A program made the translations under genes and the position numbers. Shown one piece after another: positions 44,316 through 50,735 of a DNA stretch of 64,000 nucleotides. Positions within the stretch are counted from its first letter, which is position 1, and each line of letters starts with the position of its first letter. Under the pieces are notes generated by a model. The model was not told where the DNA came from, searched no databases, and saw nothing but the letters and a program-made list of their open reading frames with translations. Origin of the DNA: Betaproteobacteria bacterium (GTDB lineage: Bacteria; Pseudomonadota; Gammaproteobacteria; Burkholderiales; SG8-39); NCBI GenBank assembly GCA_016195915.1, contig JACPYS010000026.1:1-64000 (forward strand), written 5' to 3'.

Positions 44316-44389
44316 GAACCGCCGGATACGTGACCCGTCTGTCCGGTGGTGTGGGAGGGGGAAGCCGAGAGGCTTTCTCCTATCCCGAT
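44316..44389 (+). mobile_element. Possible group II intron 3' end (domains V-VI), degraded
   Basis: ACCGCCGGA at about 44318 pairs with TCCGGTGGT at about 44342, enclosing ACG/CGT as in an intron domain V. Next comes a hairpin GGGAGGGGGAAGCC / GGCTTTCTCCTATCCC with a GAGA loop and an unpaired A near the 3' end, as in domain VI with its branch-point adenosine, then GAT as a possible intron end. The domain V loop looks shortened. No reverse transcriptase gene is present. The rest of the 44117-44434 stretch shows no gene. Confidence 0.45.
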
Positions 44390-44434
44390 TAAGCCGCAAC
44401 AACCGGTAGCGCCCGAGTCTGGTATTTTGACGAG

Positions 44435-44671
44435 GTGAAGACCACCCGCTACTTTGACGCACTGCGGACCCGCCCGGACAGAGCGGCCATCCGGGACGAG
44501 TGGATCGAACGCACGATCCAAGCTCCGGTTAAGGAAAACGCGCAGGCTGATGGCCGCATCCAACGATGGGCGCAGATTCCCGAGGCCGAGAGCCGCTATC
44601 TGAGGGTGGTACTTCTCGCGGACGGCGAAACGGTCCACAATGCGTTCTTCGATCGAAGGTTTGTGCCATGA
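44435..44671 (+). CDS. Hypothetical partner of DUF2283 protein
   Basis: A 78-residue protein starting at GTG 44435. It reads MKTTRYFDALRTRPDRAAIR, DEWIERTIQAPVKENAQADG, RIQRWAQIPEAESRYLRVVL, then DGETVHNAFFDRRF. Proteins of this pattern are commonly found directly upstream of DUF2283 genes, as here, with a 4-bp overlap, and the pair is suspected to be a toxin-antitoxin-like module. The conserved beta strands with HNAFFDR would fit a small RNase-like fold, but that is a guess. Confidence 0.75.
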   Translation: MKTTRYFDALRTRPDRAAIRDEWIERTIQAPVKENAQADGRIQRWAQIPEAESRYLRVVLLADGETVHNAFFDRRFVP

Positions 44672-44865
44672 GAATCCGATACTTCAAGGACACCGATACG
44701 CTGCTCATCGAGTTCAAGGAAGCGCCTGTCGCGGAGACGCGCGACCTTGATGAAAACACCGTCCTCGACATCGATGCTCAGGGTAACGTCTGCGCCATCA
44801 CCGTGGAGCACGCATCGCAGCGTGCCGGCATTCCGCAGTTCTCCTACGAGCAGGTTGCGGCTTAA
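44668..44865 (+). CDS. DUF2283 domain protein
   Basis: A 65-residue DUF2283 protein: MRIRYFKDTDTLLIEFKEAP, VAETRDLDENTVLDIDAQGN, VCAITVEHASQR. The ATG overlaps the upstream stop (ATGA), and its own TAA lies in the left box of attC site 2, a usual arrangement in cassettes. Function unknown; co-occurrence with the upstream gene suggests a two-gene module. Confidence 0.85.
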   Translation: MRIRYFKDTDTLLIEFKEAPVAETRDLDENTVLDIDAQGNVCAITVEHASQRAGIPQFSYEQVAA

Positions 44866-44949
44866 CCGCGCAGCCCACGCGGACGCGCGAGCGAGCGCCG
44901 TGCTTTGCGAAGGCCCGCGTGCGCGCGCCGGTGGCTGCGGACGTTAAGC
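44860..44949 (+). other. attC-like site 2
   Basis: Left box GCTTAAC (44860-44866) and right box GTTAAGC (44943-44949) are perfect reverse complements and both fit the RYYYAAC/GTTRRRY consensus. The inner arms CGCAGCC...CGG and CCGGTGGCTGCG pair with unpaired bases on the left side. At 90 bp it is the longest of the seven and the most canonical. Confidence 0.9.
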
Positions 44950-44998
44950 AGCACGATTACCAGACAGGAATCACCAGGAGATCCCGAGGACTCACTCA

Positions 44999-45364
44999 GT
45001 GGCTGCACCCTATCTCGAGCGCCTCGCCACCATGCTTCGCGAGGTGGGACCGAAAACGTCGTGCGGCGTCAGGCTGCAGTGCAAACACTTCTTCAGCGGT
45101 GCCGCCCTCTACGCTAACGGCACGATCTGCGCGTCCCTCACACCCGTCGGATTCGCCGTCAAGCTTTCGCAGGAATCGCGAGCAGGTCTGCTTCGGGAGC
45201 GCCAAGGCAAGCCTCTCCGCTACTTCGAGAGAGGACCGATCAAAAAGGAGTACGTAGTTCTCTCGGCCGCCACGCTTTCCGAGCCAGAGGCAATCCGAGT
45301 ACTCTTGCAGGAGAGCATTCGATATGCAACACGCTCCAAGCAGTCGCGGCCGACGCGCCCATGA
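44999..45364 (+). CDS. TfoX N-terminal domain protein
   Basis: A 121-residue protein from GTG 44999. After a helix YLERLATMLREVG it has the TfoX-N core KHFFSGAALYANGTICASL, FAVKLSQESRAGLLRERQG, KPLRYFERGPIKKEYVVL and a final helix. TfoX/Sxy proteins activate competence genes in gamma-proteobacteria, but stand-alone N domains are widespread, often in cassettes, and of unknown role. It lies alone between attC sites 2 and 3, with the stop 14 bp before the next site. Confidence 0.8.
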   Translation: MAAPYLERLATMLREVGPKTSCGVRLQCKHFFSGAALYANGTICASLTPVGFAVKLSQESRAGLLRERQGKPLRYFERGPIKKEYVVLSAATLSEPEAIRVLLQESIRYATRSKQSRPTRP

Positions 45365-45377
45365 CCGCAGGCGTGCT

Positions 45378-45440
45378 GCTTAACCCCGTGGTGTAGCCGG
45401 CGCGCATGAAGCCGCGCGCGCGTGACCAAGAACGTTCGGC
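45378..45440 (+). other. attC-like site 3
   Basis: Left box GCTTAAC (45378-45384) fits consensus exactly; right box is GTTCGGC (45434-45440), with C at the fourth place as in sites 1 and 5. The central stem GCGCGC/GCGCGC encloses ATGAAGCC, but the arms next to the boxes pair poorly (TGGT/ACCA only). Its position, 14 bp after one stop and 13 bp before the next start, supports it strongly. Confidence 0.65.
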
Positions 45441-45452
45441 CCCTACTCGCAC

Positions 45453-45983
45453 ATGATTACTTCTTGGCAGGTTGCCACAGCAGCCGAGGCATTCGCAGCG
45501 GCTCAGTTCGCACGCTGCGGGTGGGATGTGTTCGTTCAGTACGGAGCCAATCAACCCGAGTACGACTTGGTCGCTGTTGCTGGCAAACAAATGTTGAAGA
45601 TTTCGGTGAAAGGAAGCCAAGACGGCGGGTGGGGGCTTACGCAATCACACATCGCCAATGCCGACTACCACGGTGCCGTAGACGCGTGGTTGAAGAAGCA
45701 TTCAAAGAAAACCATCTTCTGTCTCGTCCAGTTCAAGAGTGTCGCCATTGACGCACTACCGCGCATGTATCTCGCTACACCTTCTGAAATTGCTTCGTGG
45801 TTAAGGGCGGCAGCAGCGGGACGCGGTGACACAATTCTGTACGAAGAGCATGTTTGGACGAATCGCGCCAAGGCAGCAGGCACAATTGACAGAATTCCTG
45901 AAGCTTGGAAGTTCATCGAGGAACGGCTCAATGAAATTTCCGTCGGTGCCGAACCCGGCAGCCAACCGGACGCCGCGCGATAA
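45453..45983 (+). CDS. Hypothetical cassette protein, possible PD-(D/E)XK nuclease fold
   Basis: A 176-residue protein I cannot name. The N-terminal half has a helix with Glu (ATAAEAFAAAQFARCGWDVF), then QPEYDLVAVAGKQMLKISVKGS, which matches the E...D...x-V-K layout of PD-(D/E)XK nuclease-like folds (Asp in EYDLV, Lys in SVKGS). The rest is rich in aromatic and charged residues (CLVQFKSVAIDALPRMYLAT, IPEAWKFIEERL). It starts 12 bp after attC 3, a typical cassette spacing, and its 3' end reads into attC 4. A nuclease or defence role is only a hypothesis. Confidence 0.7.
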   Translation: MITSWQVATAAEAFAAAQFARCGWDVFVQYGANQPEYDLVAVAGKQMLKISVKGSQDGGWGLTQSHIANADYHGAVDAWLKKHSKKTIFCLVQFKSVAIDALPRMYLATPSEIASWLRAAAAGRGDTILYEEHVWTNRAKAAGTIDRIPEAWKFIEERLNEISVGAEPGSQPDAAR

Positions 45984-46016
45984 AATCGCGCAGCGCCGGT
46001 TACGTCTGCGGTGGGC
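45948..46016 (+). other. attC-like site 4
   Basis: Left box GCCGAAC (45948-45954), right box GGTGGGC (46010-46016), each one base off consensus. The inner stem is strong: AACCGG-A-CGCCGCGCG pairs with CGCGCAGCGCCGGTT, with an unpaired A on the left arm and ATAAAAT as loop. The pattern AACCCGxCAGxCAACCGG is shared with site 6. Confidence 0.78.
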
Positions 46017-46041
46017 ATCACAACCAGTGGGGGCATGAACC

Positions 46042-46524
46042 GTGGCGCTAAAACCAAAGAGAAGTGAGCCGAAGCCCAAGCCCGGTGCGGAAGCGGAGCG
46101 AGCGACCGCGATGGCGGCCTCTCGTCTCATCGACGAGCGGATCCGGTCTCTGGGTGGCTGGCGCGCCGATACCCTGGCGGAGATTCGCCGCCTTATCCAC
46201 GACGCGGACCGGGACATCATGGAGGAGTGCAAATGGATCAAGTCCAGCCACCCACTGGGGGTGCCCGTATGGTCCCACGCTGGGATCGTCTGCACCGGAG
46301 AGGCCTACAAACTCGTGGTCAAGCTGACCTTCGCCCGCGGTGCCTCCTTGGCGGACCCTCGGCGGCTCTTCAACTCCAGTCTCGATGGGAACACGCGTCG
46401 CGCCATCGACATCCGGGAGGGAGAGGTGCTCGATGCTGAGGCGTTCAAGGCCTTGATCCAGGCCGCGGTCGCGGAGAATCTCCGGTCCGGCGCCCCGAAG
46501 TCACAGGGTCGTGGCCGGACGTGA
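46042..46524 (+). CDS. DUF1801-type protein
   Basis: A 160-residue protein from GTG 46042. After a basic Lys/Pro-rich lead (KPKRSEPKPKPG) comes a single domain: RIRSLGGWRADTLAEIRRLI, ECKWIKSSHPLGVPVWSHAG, LVVKLTFARGASLADP, then SSLDGNTRRAIDIREGEVLD. This is the YdhG/DUF1801 pattern, common in cassettes; biochemical role unknown. A different frame starting at ATG 46035 is only ten codons. It lies alone between attC sites 4 and 5. Confidence 0.8.
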   Translation: MALKPKRSEPKPKPGAEAERATAMAASRLIDERIRSLGGWRADTLAEIRRLIHDADRDIMEECKWIKSSHPLGVPVWSHAGIVCTGEAYKLVVKLTFARGASLADPRRLFNSSLDGNTRRAIDIREGEVLDAEAFKALIQAAVAENLRSGAPKSQGRGRT

Positions 46525-46559
46525 GCCGGGAGTCACTCTGGACGAAGGCGTGAGGTGCT

Positions 46560-46629
46560 GCCCAACCAGGCGCTCAAGCCGACCGTGCCCGCCTACGGCG
46601 GTCACGTCGGCTAAGCTTGTGCGTTCGAT
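46560..46629 (+). other. attC-like site 5
   Basis: Left box GCCCAAC (46560-46566) and right box GTTCGAT (46623-46629). Inner arms GCTCAAGCCGACCG and CGGTCACGTCGGCTAAGC pair through AGCCGAC/GTCGGCT, with the usual GGCGCTCAAGC-type left arm. Closely follows the classical cassette site layout. The 143 bp between it and the next gene show no other feature. Confidence 0.88.
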
Positions 46630-46772
46630 GGCATGTTGGCACCACCGTCCAGGTCAATTGCCTGAGACCGCATGATTCAGGTAACTTCTCGGAGCCAATG
46701 CCTGTGTCTGCTTGTGTCCCATGCGGTCACTCGCGTGTCGATTTCCGGCAGGTCATATAGAGGGAAGAGCGC

Positions 46773-47753
46773 ATGAGCCGATTCCGACGCAGGCAGTTTC
46801 TTGTCGCCGCAGGGGCGTTGCTCGCCGCGCCGCTCAGCGTCGAGGCACAGAAGATCTATCGCATCGGCGTGCTGGAGACAAAATCCATCGCTTTGAATGC
46901 AGCCAATTTCGGCGCGTTTCGGCAGGGGCTGCTGCAGTTCGGGTACGTAGAGGGTCGGAATCTCGAATTGGCGTACCGATCATCCAGCGGCGGCGACGAT
47001 CAGTTCGCGGGCCTGGCGAGCGAATTGGTTCGCCTGAAAGTGGATCTAATCCTGGCGCGGGGGACGCCGGCCACACTGGCGGCCAAGAATGCCTCGCGAA
47101 CAATTCCGGTGGTCATGACGGGCATTGCTGATCCCGTTTTGACCGGCATCGTCGCGAGCCTCGGACGCCCCGGGGGCAATGTCACGGGACTGACCACCGC
47201 CATCGTCGAACTCCATGCGAAGCGGCTTCAGATGCTGAAGGAGCTGTTGCCGAAAATCACGCGTGTTGCGACTCTCATGGATATGAGGAATCTCGCGTCC
47301 GCGCCGATCTGGAAGGTCACGGTGTCGGCGGCGCGCTCTCTGGGAATCGAGCCTCAGCTTCTCGAGCTGGGACCCGCCAAGAACTTCGAAAGCGCATTCG
47401 AGGCGGCTGTGGCGCAGCGTGTAGACGCGCTCCTGGTGGGACTGGACCCTGCCATACAAGCGAACGTCGCACGTTTCGTCGAGCTTGCGGCAAAGCATCG
47501 ACTACCGGCGATTTATGCAGCCGGAGAGTTTGTGGACGCCGGAGGGTTGATGAGCTACGCACCGAGCTATCCTCACATGTATCGAAAGGCCGCGACCTAC
47601 GTGGACAGGATATTCAAAGGCGCCAAGCCTGCCGATCTCCCCATCGAGCTGCCGACGCAGTTCGAACTGGCGATTAACCTCAGGACCGCCAAGGCCCTCG
47701 GCATCAAGTTTCCGCCGGCCATCCTCCTGCGCGCCGACCGCGTGGTCGAGTGA
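46773..47753 (+). CDS. ABC-type substrate-binding protein (PF04392)
   Basis: A 326-residue exported binding protein. The leader MSRFRRRQFLVAAGALLAAP is twin-arginine-like; the mature part begins KIYRIGVLE and contains LLQFGYVEGRNLELAYRSSS, SLGRPGGNVTGLTTA, and the C-terminal GGLMSYAPSYPHMYRKAATY with IFKGAKPADLPIE. These proteins often lack cognate permeases nearby, as here. GAGGGAAG precedes the ATG. It is the full-length relative of the truncated copy at 43343 and sits in the cassette between attC sites 5 and 6, at nearly 1 kb unusually long cargo. Confidence 0.88.
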   Translation: MSRFRRRQFLVAAGALLAAPLSVEAQKIYRIGVLETKSIALNAANFGAFRQGLLQFGYVEGRNLELAYRSSSGGDDQFAGLASELVRLKVDLILARGTPATLAAKNASRTIPVVMTGIADPVLTGIVASLGRPGGNVTGLTTAIVELHAKRLQMLKELLPKITRVATLMDMRNLASAPIWKVTVSAARSLGIEPQLLELGPAKNFESAFEAAVAQRVDALLVGLDPAIQANVARFVELAAKHRLPAIYAAGEFVDAGGLMSYAPSYPHMYRKAATYVDRIFKGAKPADLPIELPTQFELAINLRTAKALGIKFPPAILLRADRVVE

Positions 47754-47964
47754 CCCGTTTGGCTTCGTCCGTGAGGTCTGCTTCATACATGACAGAGGCG
47801 AAAGAATTCGTGTCTTCCCAAACCTCAAAGGGCGCGATTGCTATATGCGCTGTCTTGAATACCGCGTATATCCGCTGGAGGCGTTCATCCTGACGTTGCA
47901 ACATTGGTGCGAGCTTCGTGGAATCCACCCATTTACCTACCAAGAAACATAACCCGACAGTCAA
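47704..47964 (-). CDS. Possible reverse-oriented small protein
   Basis: An 86-residue frame from TTG 47964, or 66 residues from ATG 47904. It reads KLAPMLQRQDERLQRIYAVF, KTAHIAIAPFEVWEDTNSFA, SVMYEADLTDEAKRVTR, balanced composition unlike the Arg/Ala-rich shadow frames elsewhere here. It overlaps the 3' end of the binding-protein gene by about 50 bp and begins inside attC 6. I recognise no family. If real it would be a second, reversed gene of the cassette. Confidence 0.3.
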   Translation of the reverse strand: MTVGLCFLVGKWVDSTKLAPMLQRQDERLQRIYAVFKTAHIAIAPFEVWEDTNSFASVMYEADLTDEAKRVTRPRGRRAGGWPAET

Positions 47965-48012
47965 CCGGGCCTGCGCAAACAGCCGCGCAGGCCGGTTACT
48001 TCGACATCAGGC
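47947..48012 (+). other. attC-like site 6
   Basis: Left box ACATAAC (47947-47953), right box ATCAGGC (48006-48012), the latter two bases off GTTAGGC. The inner stem is excellent: AACCGG-G-CCTGCGC pairs with GCGCAGGCCGGTT, with one unpaired G on the left arm. It resembles site 4 in its AACCCGACAGTCAACCGG arm. The weak right box may reduce recombination. Confidence 0.7.
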
Positions 48013-48107
48013 GTCGTCCACACCGGCAGGACCGATGCCAGGCGCAGGCCTCACCTCGGATTTGTGGCAAGCTATGTACGTAGCCGTTCTTATGCGAGAG
48101 GTTAAGC

Positions 48108-48332
48108 ATGCACGTCAAGTGGCAGGATTGCATAGAAAGCACACCCGATGTATTGCGCGGTAAGCCGCGCATCAAGGGCACGCGAATACCTGTGAGCCTG
48201 ATACTGGGGTATCTCGCAGATGGCGACAGTGCAGAAAACATCATTGCTGAATTTCCCGATCTTACGGAGCAGCAGATTGCCGCTTGCCTGGACTATGCGC
48301 GAGAATTGGCCGCCTTTGAAGTCGATGTCTGA
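48108..48332 (+). CDS. DUF433 antitoxin-like protein
   Basis: A 74-residue DUF433 protein, a HTH-type antitoxin partner of PIN-like DUF5615 proteins. The signature PRIKGTRIPVSLILGYLAD is present, followed by AENIIAEFPDLTEQQIAACL. It starts 95 bp after attC 6 and its stop overlaps the next ATG by one base (TGATG). Probably binds the operon promoter and its toxin. Confidence 0.88.
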   Translation: MHVKWQDCIESTPDVLRGKPRIKGTRIPVSLILGYLADGDSAENIIAEFPDLTEQQIAACLDYARELAAFEVDV

Positions 48333-48700
48333 TGAGCTTGAGGTTTTTTGCCGATCATTGCGTTCCTGCTTTGGTTATCCGCCTGCTGCGGGATAATGGC
48401 CATGAAGTCTTTGTCATCAAGGAGCACATTCCGACAGACTCAAGAGACTCGGCGGTCATTGCTAAAGCGCAAGAGCTGGATGCGGTGTTGGTTTCGCTAG
48501 ACGGCGACTTCTCCGATATCGTGACCTATCCGCCCGCTGCCTACCGAGGGATCGTCTCGCTCCAAGTAAGAAATCATCCTGAATCGATACGGGCTTTGAT
48601 GAATCGGCTGCTGGCGTACTGTTCGATTTATCCAGAAATTAGCCATTACCGCGGCAAGTTATTGCTGGTGGAAGTTCATCGAATCAGGGTTCGTCGATGA
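48332..48700 (+). CDS. DUF5615 PIN-like toxin
   Basis: A 122-residue protein of the DUF5615 (Mut7-C-like PIN) family. Conserved acidic residues expected to bind metal are visible: Asp in FFADHCVP, Asp in DSAVIAKAQELDAVLVSLDG, and Asp in DGDFSDI. With the DUF433 gene it forms a VapBC-like toxin-antitoxin pair, putatively RNA-cleaving. It is the last gene of the array, 9 bp before attC 7. Confidence 0.86.
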   Translation: MSLRFFADHCVPALVIRLLRDNGHEVFVIKEHIPTDSRDSAVIAKAQELDAVLVSLDGDFSDIVTYPPAAYRGIVSLQVRNHPESIRALMNRLLAYCSIYPEISHYRGKLLLVEVHRIRVRR

Positions 48701-48709
48701 AGATCAAAG

Positions 48710-48773
48710 GGCGAACAGTGGCTGCACCGAACTGCTCCCTGCGTTCGCAGCCGGTGAGCTTGGGCGGTTATCG
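48710..48773 (+). other. attC-like site 7, right end of array
   Basis: Left box GGCGAAC (48710-48716), right box GTTATCG (48767-48773). The inner arm CACCG-A-ACTGC pairs with GCAGCCGGTG, with an unpaired A as expected for the left arm. The boxes deviate more than in sites 2 or 5. After it the sequence returns to ordinary chromosomal genes with glmS at 48872. Confidence 0.7.
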
Positions 48774-48871
48774 CGGGTGTGCCCGAGCGCACCCGACATC
48801 GCGAGCAGTTCGGATGACACTTCTACTCGAGGGATAGCGTTGCCGATCGGCTTGAAGCTGGACAATCGCAC

Positions 48872-49306
48872 ATGAAGGTACTCGTCACCGGCGTCATCGG
48901 ATCCGACACGCACATCGTGGGAAACCGCATCCTGTCGATGGCGCTGGAGAAGGCCGGTTACAAGGTGGTCACGCTGGGCGCACTGACCCCTGCAGGCGAG
49001 TTCATCAAGGCCGCGGTGGAAACCAATGCGGACGCGATCATGGTTTCGTCACTCTACGGTCAGGGAGAGCTCGATTGCCGCGGTTTCCGCGACCTGTGCG
49101 TCGAGGCCGGCCTTGACGACATCCTGCTCTATGTAGGAGGGAACCTGGTGGTCGGCAAGCAACCCTGGTCCGAGGTGGAAGAGCGGTTTCTTGCGATGGG
49201 TTTCGATCGCGCCGCGCCACCCGGCACGAGAATCGAGGCGGTGATCGAATGGCTCGCGCGCGACTTCGCGGCGCGGGAGCGCGGCCTGCGCCGCGCGGAG
49301 GCGTGA
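48872..49306 (+). CDS. glmS: Glutamate mutase sigma subunit (B12-binding)
   Basis: A 144-residue B12-binding subunit of glutamate (methylaspartate) mutase, EC 5.4.99.1, which interconverts glutamate and 3-methylaspartate. The cobalamin motif DxHxxG is D12-T-H14-x-x-G17 within [28 protein letters not shown] and [15 protein letters not shown] match the family. It is first of three genes with mutL (4 bp) and glmE (overlap). It starts about 100 bp after the last attC site, so the cassette array ends just upstream. Confidence 0.93.
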   Translation: MKVLVTGVIGSDTHIVGNRILSMALEKAGYKVVTLGALTPAGEFIKAAVETNADAIMVSSLYGQGELDCRGFRDLCVEAGLDDILLYVGGNLVVGKQPWSEVEERFLAMGFDRAAPPGTRIEAVIEWLARDFAARERGLRRAEA

Positions 49307-49310
49307 TCCG

Positions 49311-50735
49311 ATGGCAACGGCCGCCGCCTTGCTGATCGACTTCGGCAGCACTTACACCAAGCTGCGTGCCATCGACCTCGATCGGCGCCGCATCCTCGGT
49401 TCAGGGCAAGGGCCTTCGACCGTCACCTCGGACATCATGCTCGGCATGAACGCGGCGCTTGCGGATCTGGAGAAACGCCTTGGCAGCCTGCCGAAGTTCA
49501 AGTATCGCCTGGCCTGCAGCAGCGCCGCGGGAGGGCTGCGCATGGTCACGGTGGGACTGGTGCGCGAACTGACCGCGGAGGCTGCCCGCCGGGCGGCGCT
49601 CGGCGCGGGCGCGAAACTGGTCGGCACGTTCGCGTATCGCCTTACGCAGGGCGATGTAGAGCGCATCGTCGCGCTCGCACCCGACATCCTGCTGCTCGCA
49701 GGCGGCACCGACGGAGGCAACAGCGAGGTGGTCCTTCACAACGCCGCTGCGCTCGGCAGAAGCCGCCTTGCCTGCCCGTTCATATTTGCGGGAAACCGCA
49801 ATGCAGCCGACGACTCCATGACTGTGCTTGGTGCGAGAGAAGTGATCCGCACCGAGAACGTCATGCCGGAGTTCAACGTCCTCAACATCGAGCCCGCACG
49901 CGCCGTGATTCGCCAGGTGTTCATCGACCGGATCGTCCACGCCAAGGGAATCTATCGCGCGCAGGAAGCGTTCGATCAGGTGCTGATGCCCACACCCGCC
50001 GCGGTTCTGGACGGCGTCAAGCTGCTCGCCGACGGCTGCAGGGGCGCGCCGGGCCTGGGTCCGCTGCTGGTCATCGATCCGGGCGGAGCGACGACCGATG
50101 TGCATTCCGTAGCGACTGGCGAGCCGTCGGTCGCCGGGGTGATCCCGCAGGGACTGCCCGAGCCGCGCGTCAAGCGCACTGTGGAAGGCGACCTGGGCAT
50201 GCGCCACAACGTTGCGGCCGTGGTCGAAGCGGCCGGACTCGAAGCCATCGCGAAGGATGCCCAACTCACGCCGGCGCGCGTGACCGGATTGGTCGATGCA
50301 ATCGCGCGCGACCTGGAGCGCCTGCCGCAGAGCGGCGAGGAAATCGCGCTCGACCAGGCGCTGGTGCGAGCCGCGGTGAAGCTGGCCGTCGCGCGCCATT
50401 GCGGAACCGTGGCGACGGTGTATACGGCGACTGGCCCTGTCACCGTCCAGCATGGCAAGGATCTGACGAATGTCGGCGCAGTCATCGGTACCGGTGGCGC
50501 CCTGGTGCACAGCCGCGATCCGCTGGGCGTGATGGAGATGTCCCTTGCCGTTTCCTCCGAGCCCTTGTCCCTGCGCCCGAAACATCCGAAACTCCTGCTC
50601 GACCGCGATTACCTGCTGTACGCCTGCGGTTTGCTCGGGGCCGTAGAGCCCGAGGCCGCGCTCGAGCTGGCCCTTGCGTATCTCGAGCCGATCGAAGGGG
50701 AGGAGAGTTCCCGTGAACGCACCCTCACTGCCTGA
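49311..50735 (+). CDS. mutL: Glutamate mutase-associated MutL/GlmL protein
   Basis: A 474-residue ASKHA-fold protein of the MutL/GlmL family, always encoded between the two glutamate mutase subunits and thought to reactivate or assemble the enzyme. The phosphate-1 motif is IDFGSTYTKLRAIDL, and the second phosphate loop is VIDPGGATTDVHSV; ILLLAGGTDGGNSEV is a further family mark. This is unrelated to the mismatch-repair MutL. Its 3' end overlaps glmE by 23 bp. Confidence 0.92.
   Translation: MATAAALLIDFGSTYTKLRAIDLDRRRILGSGQGPSTVTSDIMLGMNAALADLEKRLGSLPKFKYRLACSSAAGGLRMVTVGLVRELTAEAARRAALGAGAKLVGTFAYRLTQGDVERIVALAPDILLLAGGTDGGNSEVVLHNAAALGRSRLACPFIFAGNRNAADDSMTVLGAREVIRTENVMPEFNVLNIEPARAVIRQVFIDRIVHAKGIYRAQEAFDQVLMPTPAAVLDGVKLLADGCRGAPGLGPLLVIDPGGATTDVHSVATGEPSVAGVIPQGLPEPRVKRTVEGDLGMRHNVAAVVEAAGLEAIAKDAQLTPARVTGLVDAIARDLERLPQSGEEIALDQALVRAAVKLAVARHCGTVATVYTATGPVTVQHGKDLTNVGAVIGTGGALVHSRDPLGVMEMSLAVSSEPLSLRPKHPKLLLDRDYLLYACGLLGAVEPEAALELALAYLEPIEGEESSRERTLTA

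Larger units (their letters stand above)
42578..48773 (+). mobile_element. Integron gene-cassette array without integrase (CALIN)
   Basis: Seven attC-like sites occur at 43175, 44860, 45378, 45948, 46560, 47947 and 48710. Each is 63-90 bp, has outer boxes fitting or nearly fitting RYYYAAC and GTTRRRY, and most show an inner stem with an unpaired base on the left arm. Small unrelated genes lie between them, with stops close to or inside the next site. Cargo is typical for cassettes: toxin-antitoxin pairs, TfoX-N, DUF1801, unknown proteins. No tyrosine recombinase gene is present in the window, hence CALIN rather than complete integron. The left boundary is uncertain. Confidence 0.82.

Noticed and set aside
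49311-50735. Mismatch repair MutL
   Set aside because: The protein has ASKHA motifs and lies between glutamate mutase subunits; it is the unrelated GlmL/MutL family.
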